From Branchiostoma floridae (Eukaryota > Chordata > Leptocardii > Amphioxiformes > Branchiostomatidae): 64,000 nt of DNA. The DNA is taken from the NCBI RefSeq assembly GCF_000003815.2, contig NC_049979.1:10634471-10698470 (forward strand). Direction: 5' to 3'. How positions within the stretch are numbered: position 1 is the first letter of the stretch; each line of letters starts with the position of its first letter. The notes below the pieces were generated by a model, which did no database searches, was not told the origin of the DNA, and worked only from the letters and a program-made list of their open reading frames with translations. A program made the position numbers and the translations under genes. This document shows positions 1 through 12,300 of this stretch, in pieces.

Positions 1-828
1 TCATCACAAAAGCCCATGGATTACTTTGTTGAATTGTTCGTTCAGGTACAGGTAGTACAGGTCCAGATCTGTGCTTGTTCCTCTGTACAGTTACTCGTAC
101 TAAGTACTTGTACCTGATGTTTTCTTAAGGTACACAGTCCAAGGCCTGGGCCAAGGAAAGCTGTTAGGAGGTCCATGATTGACCTTGACCTTCAACTTCC
201 TAAAGCCTAACCCATATATAAATATCATCACAATCTATCTAAAGGTTTTAAGTTTTGCTGACTACAATTATCCAGAAAAAGAGATAGACAAACAGACAGG
301 CACCCCCAACAACAATAACTCAATTTTTTAAGGAGGTAACAAGTAGTAAATAGTAAGCAGTCTTTTCACGTGATGGTTGGTTGGCATCTCCGTTGACATC
401 CCAGTTTGGCTGACATTTCTATAAACCACATCAATGCCAGATAAAGGTTAGTAACCCTAACAAGTTAGATGTGAAAATTTGCGCCAGGCGTGGTTAGGCT
501 GGTTACACCTGTCGGCCATGTCATGGTTTGGCGAAGTTGACCCACTGCTGTCAAACTGCCACACAATTTTCAAATTAAAGCAAAAGATCGTCATTGGATA
601 ACCTTGTAATTCACATGTTTCTTGTGAGAGGTAGGTCTCTAATCATCTGTGGATGAGGTGGGTCCCCCCCAACCTTACCACCCAAGCATAAGCCAAAGTA
701 CTGTAAATCGACATAAGTTTTCGGGGTCTTGAATTTGCAGTAGATGGTGGTGAGAAGTCTGTAGACAACTTTGTTCCAACACAGTAAGTAAGTGCAACTA
801 ACTCATCTAATTACCTATGTCAACAAAA

Positions 829-1135
829 GGTTTTTTTTTTTGTGTGTGTGTGTGTGTTGTGTCTATAAATGCAAGAAAGCCTTGTGTGTGTGTGTGTGTG
901 TGTGTTGTGTGTGTCTGTAAACGCAAGAAAGCCTGGGTGGAATGTTTTCAAATTTGGTATGTGGGTAGGTCTAAAAAAGACCTCGAAATTATTAGATTTT
1001 GGGCCCCTTAGCAACTTTTTATGGTACTGCAGTGGAGACAGCCGATCTTGTGTTCTGGAGCCCTCGGAACAGCCATTAAGTAGTAAACTTTTGTGGCCAC
1101 TGGTGGCTTTTTCGGGAACTGCAGGGGCTAATTTT
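829..1135 (-). repeat. Interspersed repeat copy with a (TG)n microsatellite tail
   Basis: The + strand shows a T-run, then two GT-rich runs to about 915, then a body up to 1135. Read on the minus strand, the head (CCCCTGCAGTTCC...) resembles the heads of the repeat copies at 16410 and 17023, and the body ends in a CA microsatellite. This looks like a non-autonomous element with a simple-repeat 3' end. The 118-residue frame across it is not a gene. Confidence 0.55.
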
Positions 1136-3534
1136 TTTTGAGAACTTGAAAACAACCTTAGATTTCCAAAACTCAATGAGATTATTTTATTTTGGGGTCA
1201 CTTCCCTCTGTCGTAGATGCTTTGTAAGCACACCAAGCAAACACTGCCCTCCTTAAAGTGAATTAGATTACCTTTTGTCAACAATGCCCTTGGTAGGAAT
1301 CCTGCTATTTGATTGGTCAATAACATGTTAACCTGTTACTTTGGGGATTCTACCAGTAATTTGGCTTATATGTATACAGCAGCACAGAGGATGTACATGT
1401 ATAGAAATCTCCAGTGCCTTGTTATAAAAGTGTATAGGGGATTAAGTCTCCAATTGCCTTGTTTGGGGTCCTACGCAGCCCTTTTCCGTAAGGCGTAGGC
1501 AAGCTATTTTGGGTTACCGTAATTTGTAAGGAGGCTTAGTTAATGCTGCTTAGTGCAACTTCTCCCTTGTCTAAGTTCAATATCACTTGGCTGATACAAT
1601 GACGTTTTGGAGTACAGTATGGCTTTAATGTTAGGTTAACAAATTGCTTTGCCTGGAAAAAAAAAAACAATAAGAAAACATGATGAAAGTTTATCCAACA
1701 TCTATTCGGAGATAAGATCTTTCAAGCTAAGAAGAAAACTACATTGATTACATCCTTCAAGCCAAGAATAAAGTTATATTGAAAGTTTCAAGACGAGATG
1801 CTCTGTGCCAGAGAGGTCAACAGCCACCGACGGAATGCTGCACCTGACCTTTTCCTTACTTCCTGGTCTTCTGCACCAGGAGAAATCTCCTGGGATACAC
1901 ACCAACCCCGGGGCTGATAATGAACAGGAACCTCCCTGCTACTGACAGAAGCCAGGGATAAGCCCTTGACCACGCTCCGCGCCCCACTCTGTTGCCATGC
2001 AGAACTAACAACATCCACCAACATCAAAATCATCCTGTTTGGATTAATCTCTGCTTCCTAGAGACAACATTCGGTGTGAATCTTCAACCACAGATGAATG
2101 GTAAAAGACTGTTTTAGACTGAACATGGATGAGGGCAGTGATGGAGTCTGGCAAGCTGTAGAATGCACCCCCACAGTACATCTAGATATGGTGCAAACAA
2201 AAACAGATAGCACCTCACATCAACTATGCGAAAATAAACAATGACAGGAAAGATGGGAAGCAGAGTGACTGGCATTTCCCAACAATTGCTTCATTTGGTT
2301 TGCATCTGTTTGTGCTAAGCTTGTCTCCATCAAAAGTGTCAAGGGGTGGGTACCAGTGACGAACATCCAGGTCATAGGGTCCAGAGGCTTTCATTCTCTA
2401 CCAGAACTTCCATCCAATTAAAAAAGAAATCAACCAACACATAGATACTCAAAATGAAGACAGAGCCTTTCTTGGAGAACCTATTTGAATATTGTGCACT
2501 GTTTCGCTGTTTTCGCAGTGACTCTAAACCACAGCGAAAATTTTACTTCTGTGTTCTGACCGCCACCTTTTTATGTCCCTTGACCACAGAAAATTCCTCG
2601 AAAATACGCGTAAAACACTGACCCCACCCCTACATTGCTTGGAAATTAAGCGTAACAAGACATACTGGTAGTTAAACTTCCTGTATGTCCCTCCGGTTGC
2701 TAGGCTGAGAAAAATTTGGTCAGTTAAAGCCAAGAACCAATGCCGGCACGGCACAACACAAAGGTCTGGCAGGAGGGATTTTTGGATCACTGCACAAGCC
2801 TCCACCTAATGGGAGGCTGAATGGAAAGGTTCAAACTTTTCATTTGTGATTCAATCTTCTGTGATCAGCTCCAAACCCGAGGGGTTAACACGCTGTCTTC
2901 ACAATGACAAGGGGGTTTGGGAGCGCCTCTACTCAGATCAAAACCACCATCATGAGATCTTGTAAAAAAGCGGACGACGTAATCGTCTCCTTATTACCGG
3001 GACCTTTCAGGCCTCACCGGGCACGTCCGGGCAACGCCATCTTATATCTAACTAGGAGACGAAAAAAGAATTCAGCACACTAATGGCTGAAGAAGACCAG
3101 GCCATTGCGGGGTAATGGGTGGTGACAGCGACTTCCGACAGCTAATGGTGATGTATAATGTTTACAATGCCATATCCCAAAATGGTGAAAGTTCATTTTC
3201 TCTCCACTAGTAAATAGCATATAAAGGTGACGTGTCGGAATGGCCCGCATCTTGGACAATACGGAGAAGTCGAGGGGAAGCCAAGCAAAAATATACCACC
3301 TAGACACCAGTAGGGTGGCTGTAGTCTCTTACCCCAACCTTCGATCTGTGGGTTTGGAAAATAGCAGGCATTGGCCAAAAAGGTAAAATAACTTGCCACA
3401 AAGCTCAAAACATAACAGCAGGCCAAGTGAACTAGTACAACATAAAATTATTTCACAGGGAGGCCAATTGAACTACCATGGTCAGCTTTACTCCATGGCA
3501 AATCATTCTCCCTTTTGCAATTCCCGCTATTTTC

Positions 3535-3942
3535 TCAGCCCGCAGATCGAAGGGTCTTACGGAGGCTGGGACGGCAGACTGGATGGTAGGTAGACTGTGA
3601 ATAAAATATTATGTCTGCTTTAGCACTCCCTCCTGTGAGGATAAGTTGTTGAATGAGACCTGTCACATTCCATGTTCCCACTGCCGGACAGGGTGGGACC
3701 TTCCCCCATTGTGCACTATTCAAACTCATATAACAACCCCAAGTCTTGTCCTTTATGCCACTCCTGCCATAGGGGAGACCATTATTGTTGTCTCGGTTTA
3801 GAGGACATCCGATTTCAGACGACCACCACATAAATCCCGCTGGTCCCACTTTAAAGCATGTCATTTGAACACCCACATCCAATAAATAGCGGTTTCTACG
3901 ACACCTTTGAATGTGGTGTAGGAGAGGCCAATCGCATGACAA
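3535..3942 (-). other. Unrecognised 135-codon open frame
   Basis: This minus-strand frame is open for 135 codons and contains Trp/Cys/Gly-rich text (for example CFKVGPAG, WWSSEIG, GTWNVTG) that reads less like random translation than its neighbours. I cannot assign a family. It could be a transposon-derived remnant or a lone exon. No convincing flanking exon was found. Confidence 0.2.
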
Positions 3943-4924
3943 CTGACATCTGGACAGTCCTCAACAAATACAGCTGATGTCTGCTGCGCTTTGTGTTGCA
4001 CTTAGCTGTTAGGTGTCAGCTGTGGTTACGCGTGACTTCACATCAACATTTTGTTGTTGATTTTTATTTATGTCAAAATCTAATACATTACAAAAAAATT
4101 TTTTCAAATAATGATTCTAAAACAAGACCATCTGACAATGTGCATCTGATTTGCCATCTTTGTGTCATAGTTCAGAGCTAAGAATTTGTTCCAATGCAAA
4201 AGAATTACATTGTATGTGTTGGAACAAAGTTAGCTATACAAAATGTACTATGTTGACTACCGATCCAGATGAATCTTTAATAATGTTAATTTTCATGTCA
4301 TCTTTAGATATTAGTGATGGTGATTTTAGAAGATGACAGAAAGATTATCATTTGCAGATCAAATTGTGCTATCCATACCTATGATAATATCATTTCACAA
4401 ATACCACCCTTGAAACATTCGGTAGCCTACTCGTCTTTATAAGTGCGCTGGTTTCCTTTAGATGTAGGAGTTAAGTTGGATCAACTTCACTAGCCTGACT
4501 GTCCAGGGCAAGTAAAAATGCTGATCAGGCAAACATAAGTCCTACCCCACTTGACCGATAAGATTTACCATGATTTTGGTATATTTGCCACTTTTTCACA
4601 GTCATGGCATCAAGCATTGGTCTACATAGAAAAATTGAGCCAATACTTAATTCAAAGAATTCCATTGCTGGAAGTGATAATACATAGAAAATGTGAATTT
4701 AGATTTTGTGCATGTGCAAAGTTGTTTTGGGCAAGTAAAACTTTTAGGGCAAGTGAATATTAGAAAACTTGTTAACCCCTGGGGTTTGATGCCTGAGGCT
4801 AGAGCCCGAAGCTACACAACAAAACAGGTTAAGACTATTCTAACTTTTCACCAAAGGAACGTCATGGCCATACACCTTGGTTAACTGCTTTGTCCCATTG
4901 TAAACCTTCTCTTTTGTACCTGTA

Positions 4925-5736
4925 TTTATTTTGGAAATCAGGGAAACCAGTCAACTGTACACAGGAGCCTTTTGTGAGTGTGTAAGCACTGATTAATGTA
5001 GCATTCACATGAAATGTTCGTTCCTTAATTTGTAGTTCCATCCTTGTTATTTTGTCTTGTCAAAGGACCATGTAAATTTTGTAAACATCAAAGACCACTG
5101 TTCCACATCAATAGAGTACTTGTAATGTCTGGGACATCAAACAGATCAGCCAAACCTGAGGTGCATGTAAACACATGACTAATTTCTTCCCTTGTCCTGG
5201 CAGTGTTAACAAATGTTTACTCCTAATTTCCAAGCAGATGTTGGGTTCTCATCTGTGTTTTACGCCATGCTTTTGAGGCTTTTTATATGTCTTTCTAGGG
5301 GTCCATGTTTGTCTCTTTTCCCCTCAACACGGACCACTAGGAAGACATGATCATAAACCTCTGAGCTGCCCACATATCTGCTTGGACTTGGAGATTCACT
5401 ATCTCGTTGATCAGAAAATGGTGACGTCTGACTCAGTACCTTTGTACCAATTTCTTTAAGTTTAACCAGCCTTGTGGGGTCCAAAAAAGGAACATCTTTT
5501 GAAATAATGCAAAGCAGACTTTTCATGGAATGTTTGCACCAAAACACAGTCCGGCCCATCATTTTCATAGGTAGCTTGTGTACAAGATGAGCAATGCTGG
5601 TTCTGTTCTTCTGTGGTATGATCTGTTCAGTTGTCATTTCATATTTTTGTAATGTCTCATGACAGAACAGATCAGAATAGCAGGTTGTCTGGAGCCAAAC
5701 CTCTTTAGCTTTCAAGTACAGGGCTTGAATTTTTTC
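4925..5736 (-). CDS. Possible terminal coding exon of an unrecognised gene
   Basis: A minus-strand frame stays open from about 5736 to a stop at 5260 (about 158 codons). At its 5' edge is a plausible acceptor (...CATATGTAG before GAAAAAATT) that would open the exon in phase 0, and an AATAAA-type signal (minus strand, 4925-4930) lies about 330 bp past the stop. The translated text is rich in Lys, His, Cys and Leu and looks coding (for example LVHKLPMKMMGRTVFW, then FLDPTRLVKLKEIG, then a Ser/Pro-rich stretch), but I do not recognise the family. It has no kinase features. It lies downstream of the receptor kinase exons on the same strand and would be phase-compatible with them, so it could be a tail exon of that gene or belong to another one. 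There is no in-frame ATG near the start of the open frame, so it is not a stand-alone gene as it appears. Confidence 0.35.
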
Positions 5737-6312
5737 CTACATATGCAGGTTTGTGCAGGAAAAATTACAGTAGCGCAAGTATAATGTATTTGTTATGTCA
5801 ACCCGCACCAGCCTTGTACTGGATATATATAAGTGTATGTGGAAGTTTGTTTACTGTTCTGACAGGTTGTGAAATGCTTGAAATGAAGGATTAAAGAAAT
5901 GTTTTCCTAACACAGTTTGCAAATTGACATGTATGAATATCTAGTTTTTTTAGCAGAATTATGCTTGTCAGGTTCAGGTAACAAAAATATGTTGATAGAA
6001 GTACTTTGAGCAATGCCAATGAGTGTAAGAATGACAAATTGTACCCTGCCTGTTTCCTTACCTTGCATCTAACTTATGTTTTTTTAAGTACCTCTGCCCA
6101 TGTAATCATATAGAGACTGTAGGAGGCTAGCTATAGGATCTGGGGCCAAGTTTATACTCATGGACATACATAGACAGGCTGGTGGGTGGCAGATTCTTCC
6201 CCTCGATTCCTGGGATGCTTGTTTTGCATCAACAGGAGAATTCATTTGCAGCTAATTGCTATCATGTGGGGCTGGTGACCCGAAGACAGGTGCAAGGATG
6301 CTGCGGACTCAC

Positions 6313-9300
6313 CTGGGAACGCTTGCTCCGCAAAAATCCGAGGAGGTCGCCCTGTGGCATGTGCTCCACCACCAGGCAGATAGGACTCCCAGCAGTACAG
6401 CAGGCCAGCAGGCTCACCACGTTGGGATGATAACCAACCCTCTTCATCAGCTGGATCTCTTCTAGGAAGGCCTGAACTTGGCACTCTCCTGCCAACTCTG
6501 CAAGACATGTCCGAGGGTGCAGCACGTCAACATGTGGCTCTAGGGCGGGCTTGTAAGGGTTAATCTCCCCATGTGTTTCCCAATTAGGCGATCTCCTAGC
6601 AACCAAACAGTTCGGGGTAGCATCTTCTGAGGTGCCACAAAATCAGAAAATCATGTCCCAAGTTCCAGAAGGAAGTAGATGGTAGGCTGCATTTTTTGGG
6701 GTTTGCCTGTGCTGGCATTCCTGGATGCCAGACAACTATTTCATCTGCAAATCAAGAGAATGCAACGGCCACATTTATCTAGCCTGGACCTGCTGATCAC
6801 CATCAAAGTACAGACAGATTCTAGTTTGAAATCTACATTTTTGACCTGGCATCCCATGCCGCAGGGCCTGGCAATCAAGAATACGAATTTGTCAATGAGA
6901 ACCAGGGAATTGAGATAGTGTTGCCTAAACTCTTAACTACCTAAAAGGTCATAATATTAAAGTCTTTTGAAAGACATTGCTTAGAAACTTTGCTTTTTCT
7001 TAAATAATAGATTACAAGATATGAAAATCAAAAAGCAAAAAAGGAACAACAGCAAATTTACCTATGATACTAAGGTGGCACTGAGCAAGGTGTGGTTATC
7101 ATTTTTACAAGACTAAATATGTACTGAGCTTCCTCAGATATTGAAAATATGCGTAACTAGTTTGAACAGGCTTCTCCAAAACACAAATGGGATGTTTCTA
7201 TGCAAATTGCTACACATCAAATTTTCTGACATTGTTTTAGCTCTTTTGGATGAAGATGAACTCTGAAAGTGAACTTGAAGAATAGTGGTACAAGGTACAA
7301 AGTATGGCAACATTTTTGTAATACATTTTATCATATGTCCGTTACCATGGAGCATCTTAACAGCCACAGTCACGTTGAAGCTCTTGGCCTTCTCTGTTGC
7401 GATCGGGGAGGAGGCCTTCCTGTGTGTTGGTACACTGCCCATCAGGACTCCTCGCACAACCTTGCCAAAGGCACCTCGTCCAAGTGTCTCGTAAAGCGTG
7501 AGGCGCGAGAAGGGGATTTCCCAGCGATCACACGGGTCTGGTTTTACAACATCCAAGCTGTAAATGCAAATGAAACATAAGAACAATAGTAGTACAACAA
7601 AAATGTGAACATCAACAGTGTACTGTAAAACTCAACTTCACTTACAAGTAATGTAAACTGGACACTTACAATAGTTACAAAGTTGGTAAAAGTTGTTGCT
7701 CGTAGTACCTCAGTATGTATGTTATGTACATGTACAAGTAAAGGAGAATTTTGAGGAGGGAAAAAGGGCTGTAATTCAAATTAGTAGATTGTCTATTGAA
7801 TATCGTACACATATAGTTGATTCATCTGAAGCACTTTTTCAGCTATTTCCAAGTACAGGAAAGCTTCAGGGGTCGGTAAGGTTATCGCTGGGATGCAAGT
7901 CTTGTCAGGTGCCTAAGGGAACAATGGTGGAAAATTTCAGGCATGCCAAAGACACATTTCGAAATGCGCTGGGATTTTAAACTGGTGATAATGGTAACAG
8001 ATACCATGGCACGGGCAGGTGCATGGAAACCACAAGCATGAGGTGGTTGCCATGTCAGGAGAACTGCCATCTGTCCTCACCCATAACGTGCCACTTTAGA
8101 TATTGATGACAATTATATGCTTAAGATTTTTTTATTTGGATGTTTCTTTTTATCAAAAAAAGGATTGAGGTAGTAATGAAAGTCAACTGTTCAATGATTA
8201 TAAATATGTGGTAGAGAAAATGTTACATGTAACATGTGACATGTCACAGGAATGTTGCATAATTGTCACGTGAAGTTGGTGAGTGGAGTATGAAAGGGCA
8301 TTGACCGATAGGGCCTACATTTTCTTAAACACCAATGAGAAAATATGCGCTTCTAATGAACTCTTACAGGAAATGTACCTATTTGATATATCTATTTTGT
8401 GCAAAGCTCATTAAATCTAAATTGTGAAAAGAAATTCTTACGTCAAAATTCTAAACAAAAAACACACAACTTCATCAAGAAAATCTACACACACAATACC
8501 CTTAACTACCTGTAAGAGGCATTCTTCTGCAGCTAGCTTGCAGATACATTTGTAGCTTCTAACAGTAGCACTCCAAACGTAGGACAGTAATCCTGCTATG
8601 TAATGTTCAGTTGACAACATCAACATTCTAATTTATTCAGTTGGACACCTGTTGAACATATAGTTTGAGGAGAGCTACACCTCAAGCCTGTTAAAATATG
8701 CAACACACTGTGAGAAAGACATACATGTACATATTTTGTAACCCACCTATCAGCAGGCTGATGATGACCTGCGATGTAGATGTTCTTCTTCCAAGTCCCC
8801 CCGTCATCATCGACAGTTTTAGTCAGGCTGGAGAACTTGTAGTGGCGATAGTAGCAGTAGGATACAGCCAGCAGGAGGAGCGTGACGGCTACAGAGGCTG
8901 GGATGTAGATATGCAGGGGCAGGGGCCTGGTGTCTGCACTGGGAGGGATGGTTTCACCAACTGGGAGACCTGTTGAAGATGACAGCCAGATCATAACTAC
9001 AACCTGGAGTTATGAAAAACTTACCAACCAACCAACAATAGAGAAGTTGGGATTTACCCAAATACTTGGCTGGCTCCATCATCCTAGTTCATGTAATGGA
9101 CCTAACTTCTTTACTGTTGATTAGGTAAAGTTTACCTTTTTTCATAATGTCATTTACCCACACAGATGAACTTTCATGCAAGTAAAAACGGATAAACTTG
9201 ATGATGAGAAAACGATAAAGCAAAACAATCAAAGTTAATCTGCACATCAAGGAAAGTATCATCTTACCATAGGGCAGAGTGCTCTCCAGTATGGCTGTCC

Positions 9301-12300
9301 TCATCTTGGAAACAGTTACTTTTGTAGTACCATAAACTTGAAGATCCCCTAACATGGAATAGACCAGGAATTTGGATCATCCAGCACACAATAATATCTT
9401 AAGATACAAGGGATAGCATCACTTTTATCATAGATTATCATTAGCATATCTTACAATATAAGATAAACAATGTTATAACAAGGAGTAATTAAGTCACACC
9501 TTAGTAATCAGTTTTATCAATAGGATATCAACACCCTTTGTTCAAAATGAATATCAAATGCACTCGCTGGATTGCGGAGGCTGTATGGATCAGAAAATCT
9601 AATGCTGTAACAGTCATAAACTGACGAGGGGGGATACAAGTTCAGTCAAGTTTGGGACTGCAGTCTACCCAATGCAGTGCTGTAAGGGAAGTAGAACCAG
9701 TCACCTTGCCGTGAGGGAGGTAGCAGAGGGACTACCGAAACTTGGCAGGTAAACTGTAGCACAAAGAACCTTAAAACAGCTACCTGATGACACTATTCAG
9801 TGTCATCAATAGCAATGTTTTCCAAGCCATTGCTTGGCTAAAAGCAAGTTGAAGCTAACTGCTTACCTGTCTCAAAACAGGTGACATGAGCTATGTTGAT
9901 GTTCAGGTCATTCTCTGTATGATAAGGTGTCATGGCAAGCACCTGTTTGATATAAAAAAAGCTGTAATGCAGCAGTCTGCAAAATATCCAAGACCTTTGT
10001 CCAAACAAATATATTTATGACACTGCAATACTCATGACATATGAAATTACAATGTCTTTAGAAACTAAGGTACATAAAGGTAAAGCTGGTCATACTCAAT
10101 GGCACATGATTCAAAGCTATCAGTGCAATGCAGCTTTGCTATATGACACAGGTTTATCATAGCCAACCACATTGGGCAATCCTTTCTCTTCTGGATAAGT
10201 GTGTTGGGTTCTCTAACCACTGAGGCTCTCACAAACACAGGGCCGTGTCCTTACATCATCCCCTGAAATGATGAGAAACTTACCTGCACTCCATAGCGGC
10301 TATTTGGTCTGAGGTCACTCAGCAGGTAGTGTTGTAGGTTCTGAGAAATAGCAAGGATGAATTTTTTTTTCATTGGTTTAGAAATACCACGGTATGGGAA
10401 ATATTCATTGTAAATTCAGTTTGCTGTACTAAAAATTTTGTGGTATGGTGAAATCAAGAGTTTGTCATCTCTTTGTGTTTGCAGATGAACCAACAGTAAA
10501 TCAATTTACCTTAAGACAGACTATGCAGTGTGATGGCTTTGTAGTTGGATTGTAATGGCATTGTAGATGTAAATGTACAGTAGTGTTTAGTTGTGACTGT
10601 GGAAATAAAAGAAATGATCAAGCAAATGGCTTTCTCACCCCTGGTACTACAGTAGAGTTTGCAGTAGTTTCCTGGATCCAGCTGAGAATACTGACAGTAA
10701 CACACTGTCCCCATCTAACCAGAAAGCTGGTGATTTGGCCTGTCCTGTTGTCAGGCCTGTCCCAGGTGAGGTTAGCAGAGATCCCATGGGGGGTGGAGGT
10801 GACTGAGGCTTGGATGTTCTGCACTGGGCCTGGTGCTGAAGCTGGGGAGGTTGTAAAGACAAACATTCCTTTCACTTCAGACAGTCTTAATTTTCTGGTA
10901 GGGGAATAATGAGGTGTTTGCTGTATCTAATGCTGGCAGTGGGCATGCAGAGTGCATGTTTTCACTGTGTGATGATTTCATTGTGGAGAGTTTGCTGCTA
11001 AAACTTCAAACAGAAATCACTAAATTTACAAATTGAAAGGCTCAGACTTATCAAGCTGATGTTGCATGTAGGTCCTCTCCCTGTGCATGTTCCATCGTCT
11101 GCTGAGTCATTCAATACTTTTTACCCCGTCTCCCAAATAAGATGCAGATCTTGTATGTCATGAAGAAGTGGAAGAAGTTAATCTTTTGTACAGATTGTAT
11201 ACTAGCATAAACACATTGTATGACCCTACTACAACTACAAGTACCACTACAATAAACACACTTCCTAATGGTAAAGTACACTTAATCACTCACCTTCAGG
11301 TATACAGGTGTAATTCTTGATCTGGGAACAATCTGCAGATTTGTAAGTACAGGAAATACACGTCATTTTTCTGTTTTTCTTTCAGTTTTTTTTCTGGTCC
11401 AGAGTGCAAAATAGTAAGCTACAGCTTTTAAAAGGAACATTTGTCAGTTAGCAGGACACCTGCTAACATCAGCTGATGTATGAGAGACGTAATCTCACCG
11501 GTGAGGTCTAACACAATAGAGGTTCCCTTGGCTGGTCCACACGTTGTATAAGGTTGGAGCTGTATGGAAGATAATGATGATGATGACACATTAAGGACAA
11601 TTCTTCTACTGTCAATGTCATCAAAACTACAGTGCATCTGGAGTACTTTCATTTGATATGCAAAAACAGATACAAGAAAAATGAAACTGTCTGGTGAATA
11701 AAGTGAATGGCGCAAATTAAGGGTGTTGTTAAGTTTGATCAGACCTTGAAGTAGATGATACACCCAATTCCACCCTTTGGTACATCCAGTAGAACATGTC
11801 TTTCTTATTCTGAAGAAAAAGAATGAGTTAAAGACTTCCATATCAATATGATCATACAAGCCTTGGCAATACCAAAACCATGAGATTCTGAATTATGATA
11901 TTGTAAAAACAAGACAATCATAGGATTATCAACCAGTAAATTACAAAATGCAGAACTCGAATTGCCTTTGAATGTGCAGTAATACTTACAACTTACTGAA
12001 TGAGTTATCATTTCAAACAAACAGGATCAGAGATGTGTGGTATATTTTACTACCTTATAACCAGAGGCAAAGTGTGTTGAACTTTATGACCTCAGAAGAC
12101 GCCATGAAAAACTTGTTGTGTGTGTTAAAAGATGTATGCACAGGATCTCTCTTGTACATGTTTTCCTTACAAAACTGTACCTAGACAGACAGAAATCATA
12201 TGAAGCACTCACTCTAAGATGGCGTTCATAATTAAAAGGAAAGATCTTGTCTTGACAGTAAGGGGATCTGTCTGCAGAGATGCTGTAGTGTGTGAGCTGC

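Larger units (their letters stand above)
1..4924. other. Gene-free flank with no recognised coding exon
   Basis: Apart from the repeat at 829-1135 and an unrecognised minus-strand open frame at 3535-3942, I see nothing in this AT-rich stretch that reads as a known protein or RNA gene. I specifically looked on the minus strand for the missing kinase C-lobe of the neighbouring receptor gene (an HRDLAARN-like loop or a DFG motif) and found neither. Confidence 0.5.

Noticed and set aside
601-660. Minus-strand text resembling an HRDLxxxRN catalytic loop (IRDLPLTRN)
   Set aside because: A stop follows immediately and no flanking kinase text is present; chance similarity.
1788-2033. 81-codon minus-strand frame considered as a kinase tail exon
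   Set aside because: No kinase motif, no convincing splice sites, composition of non-coding sequence.
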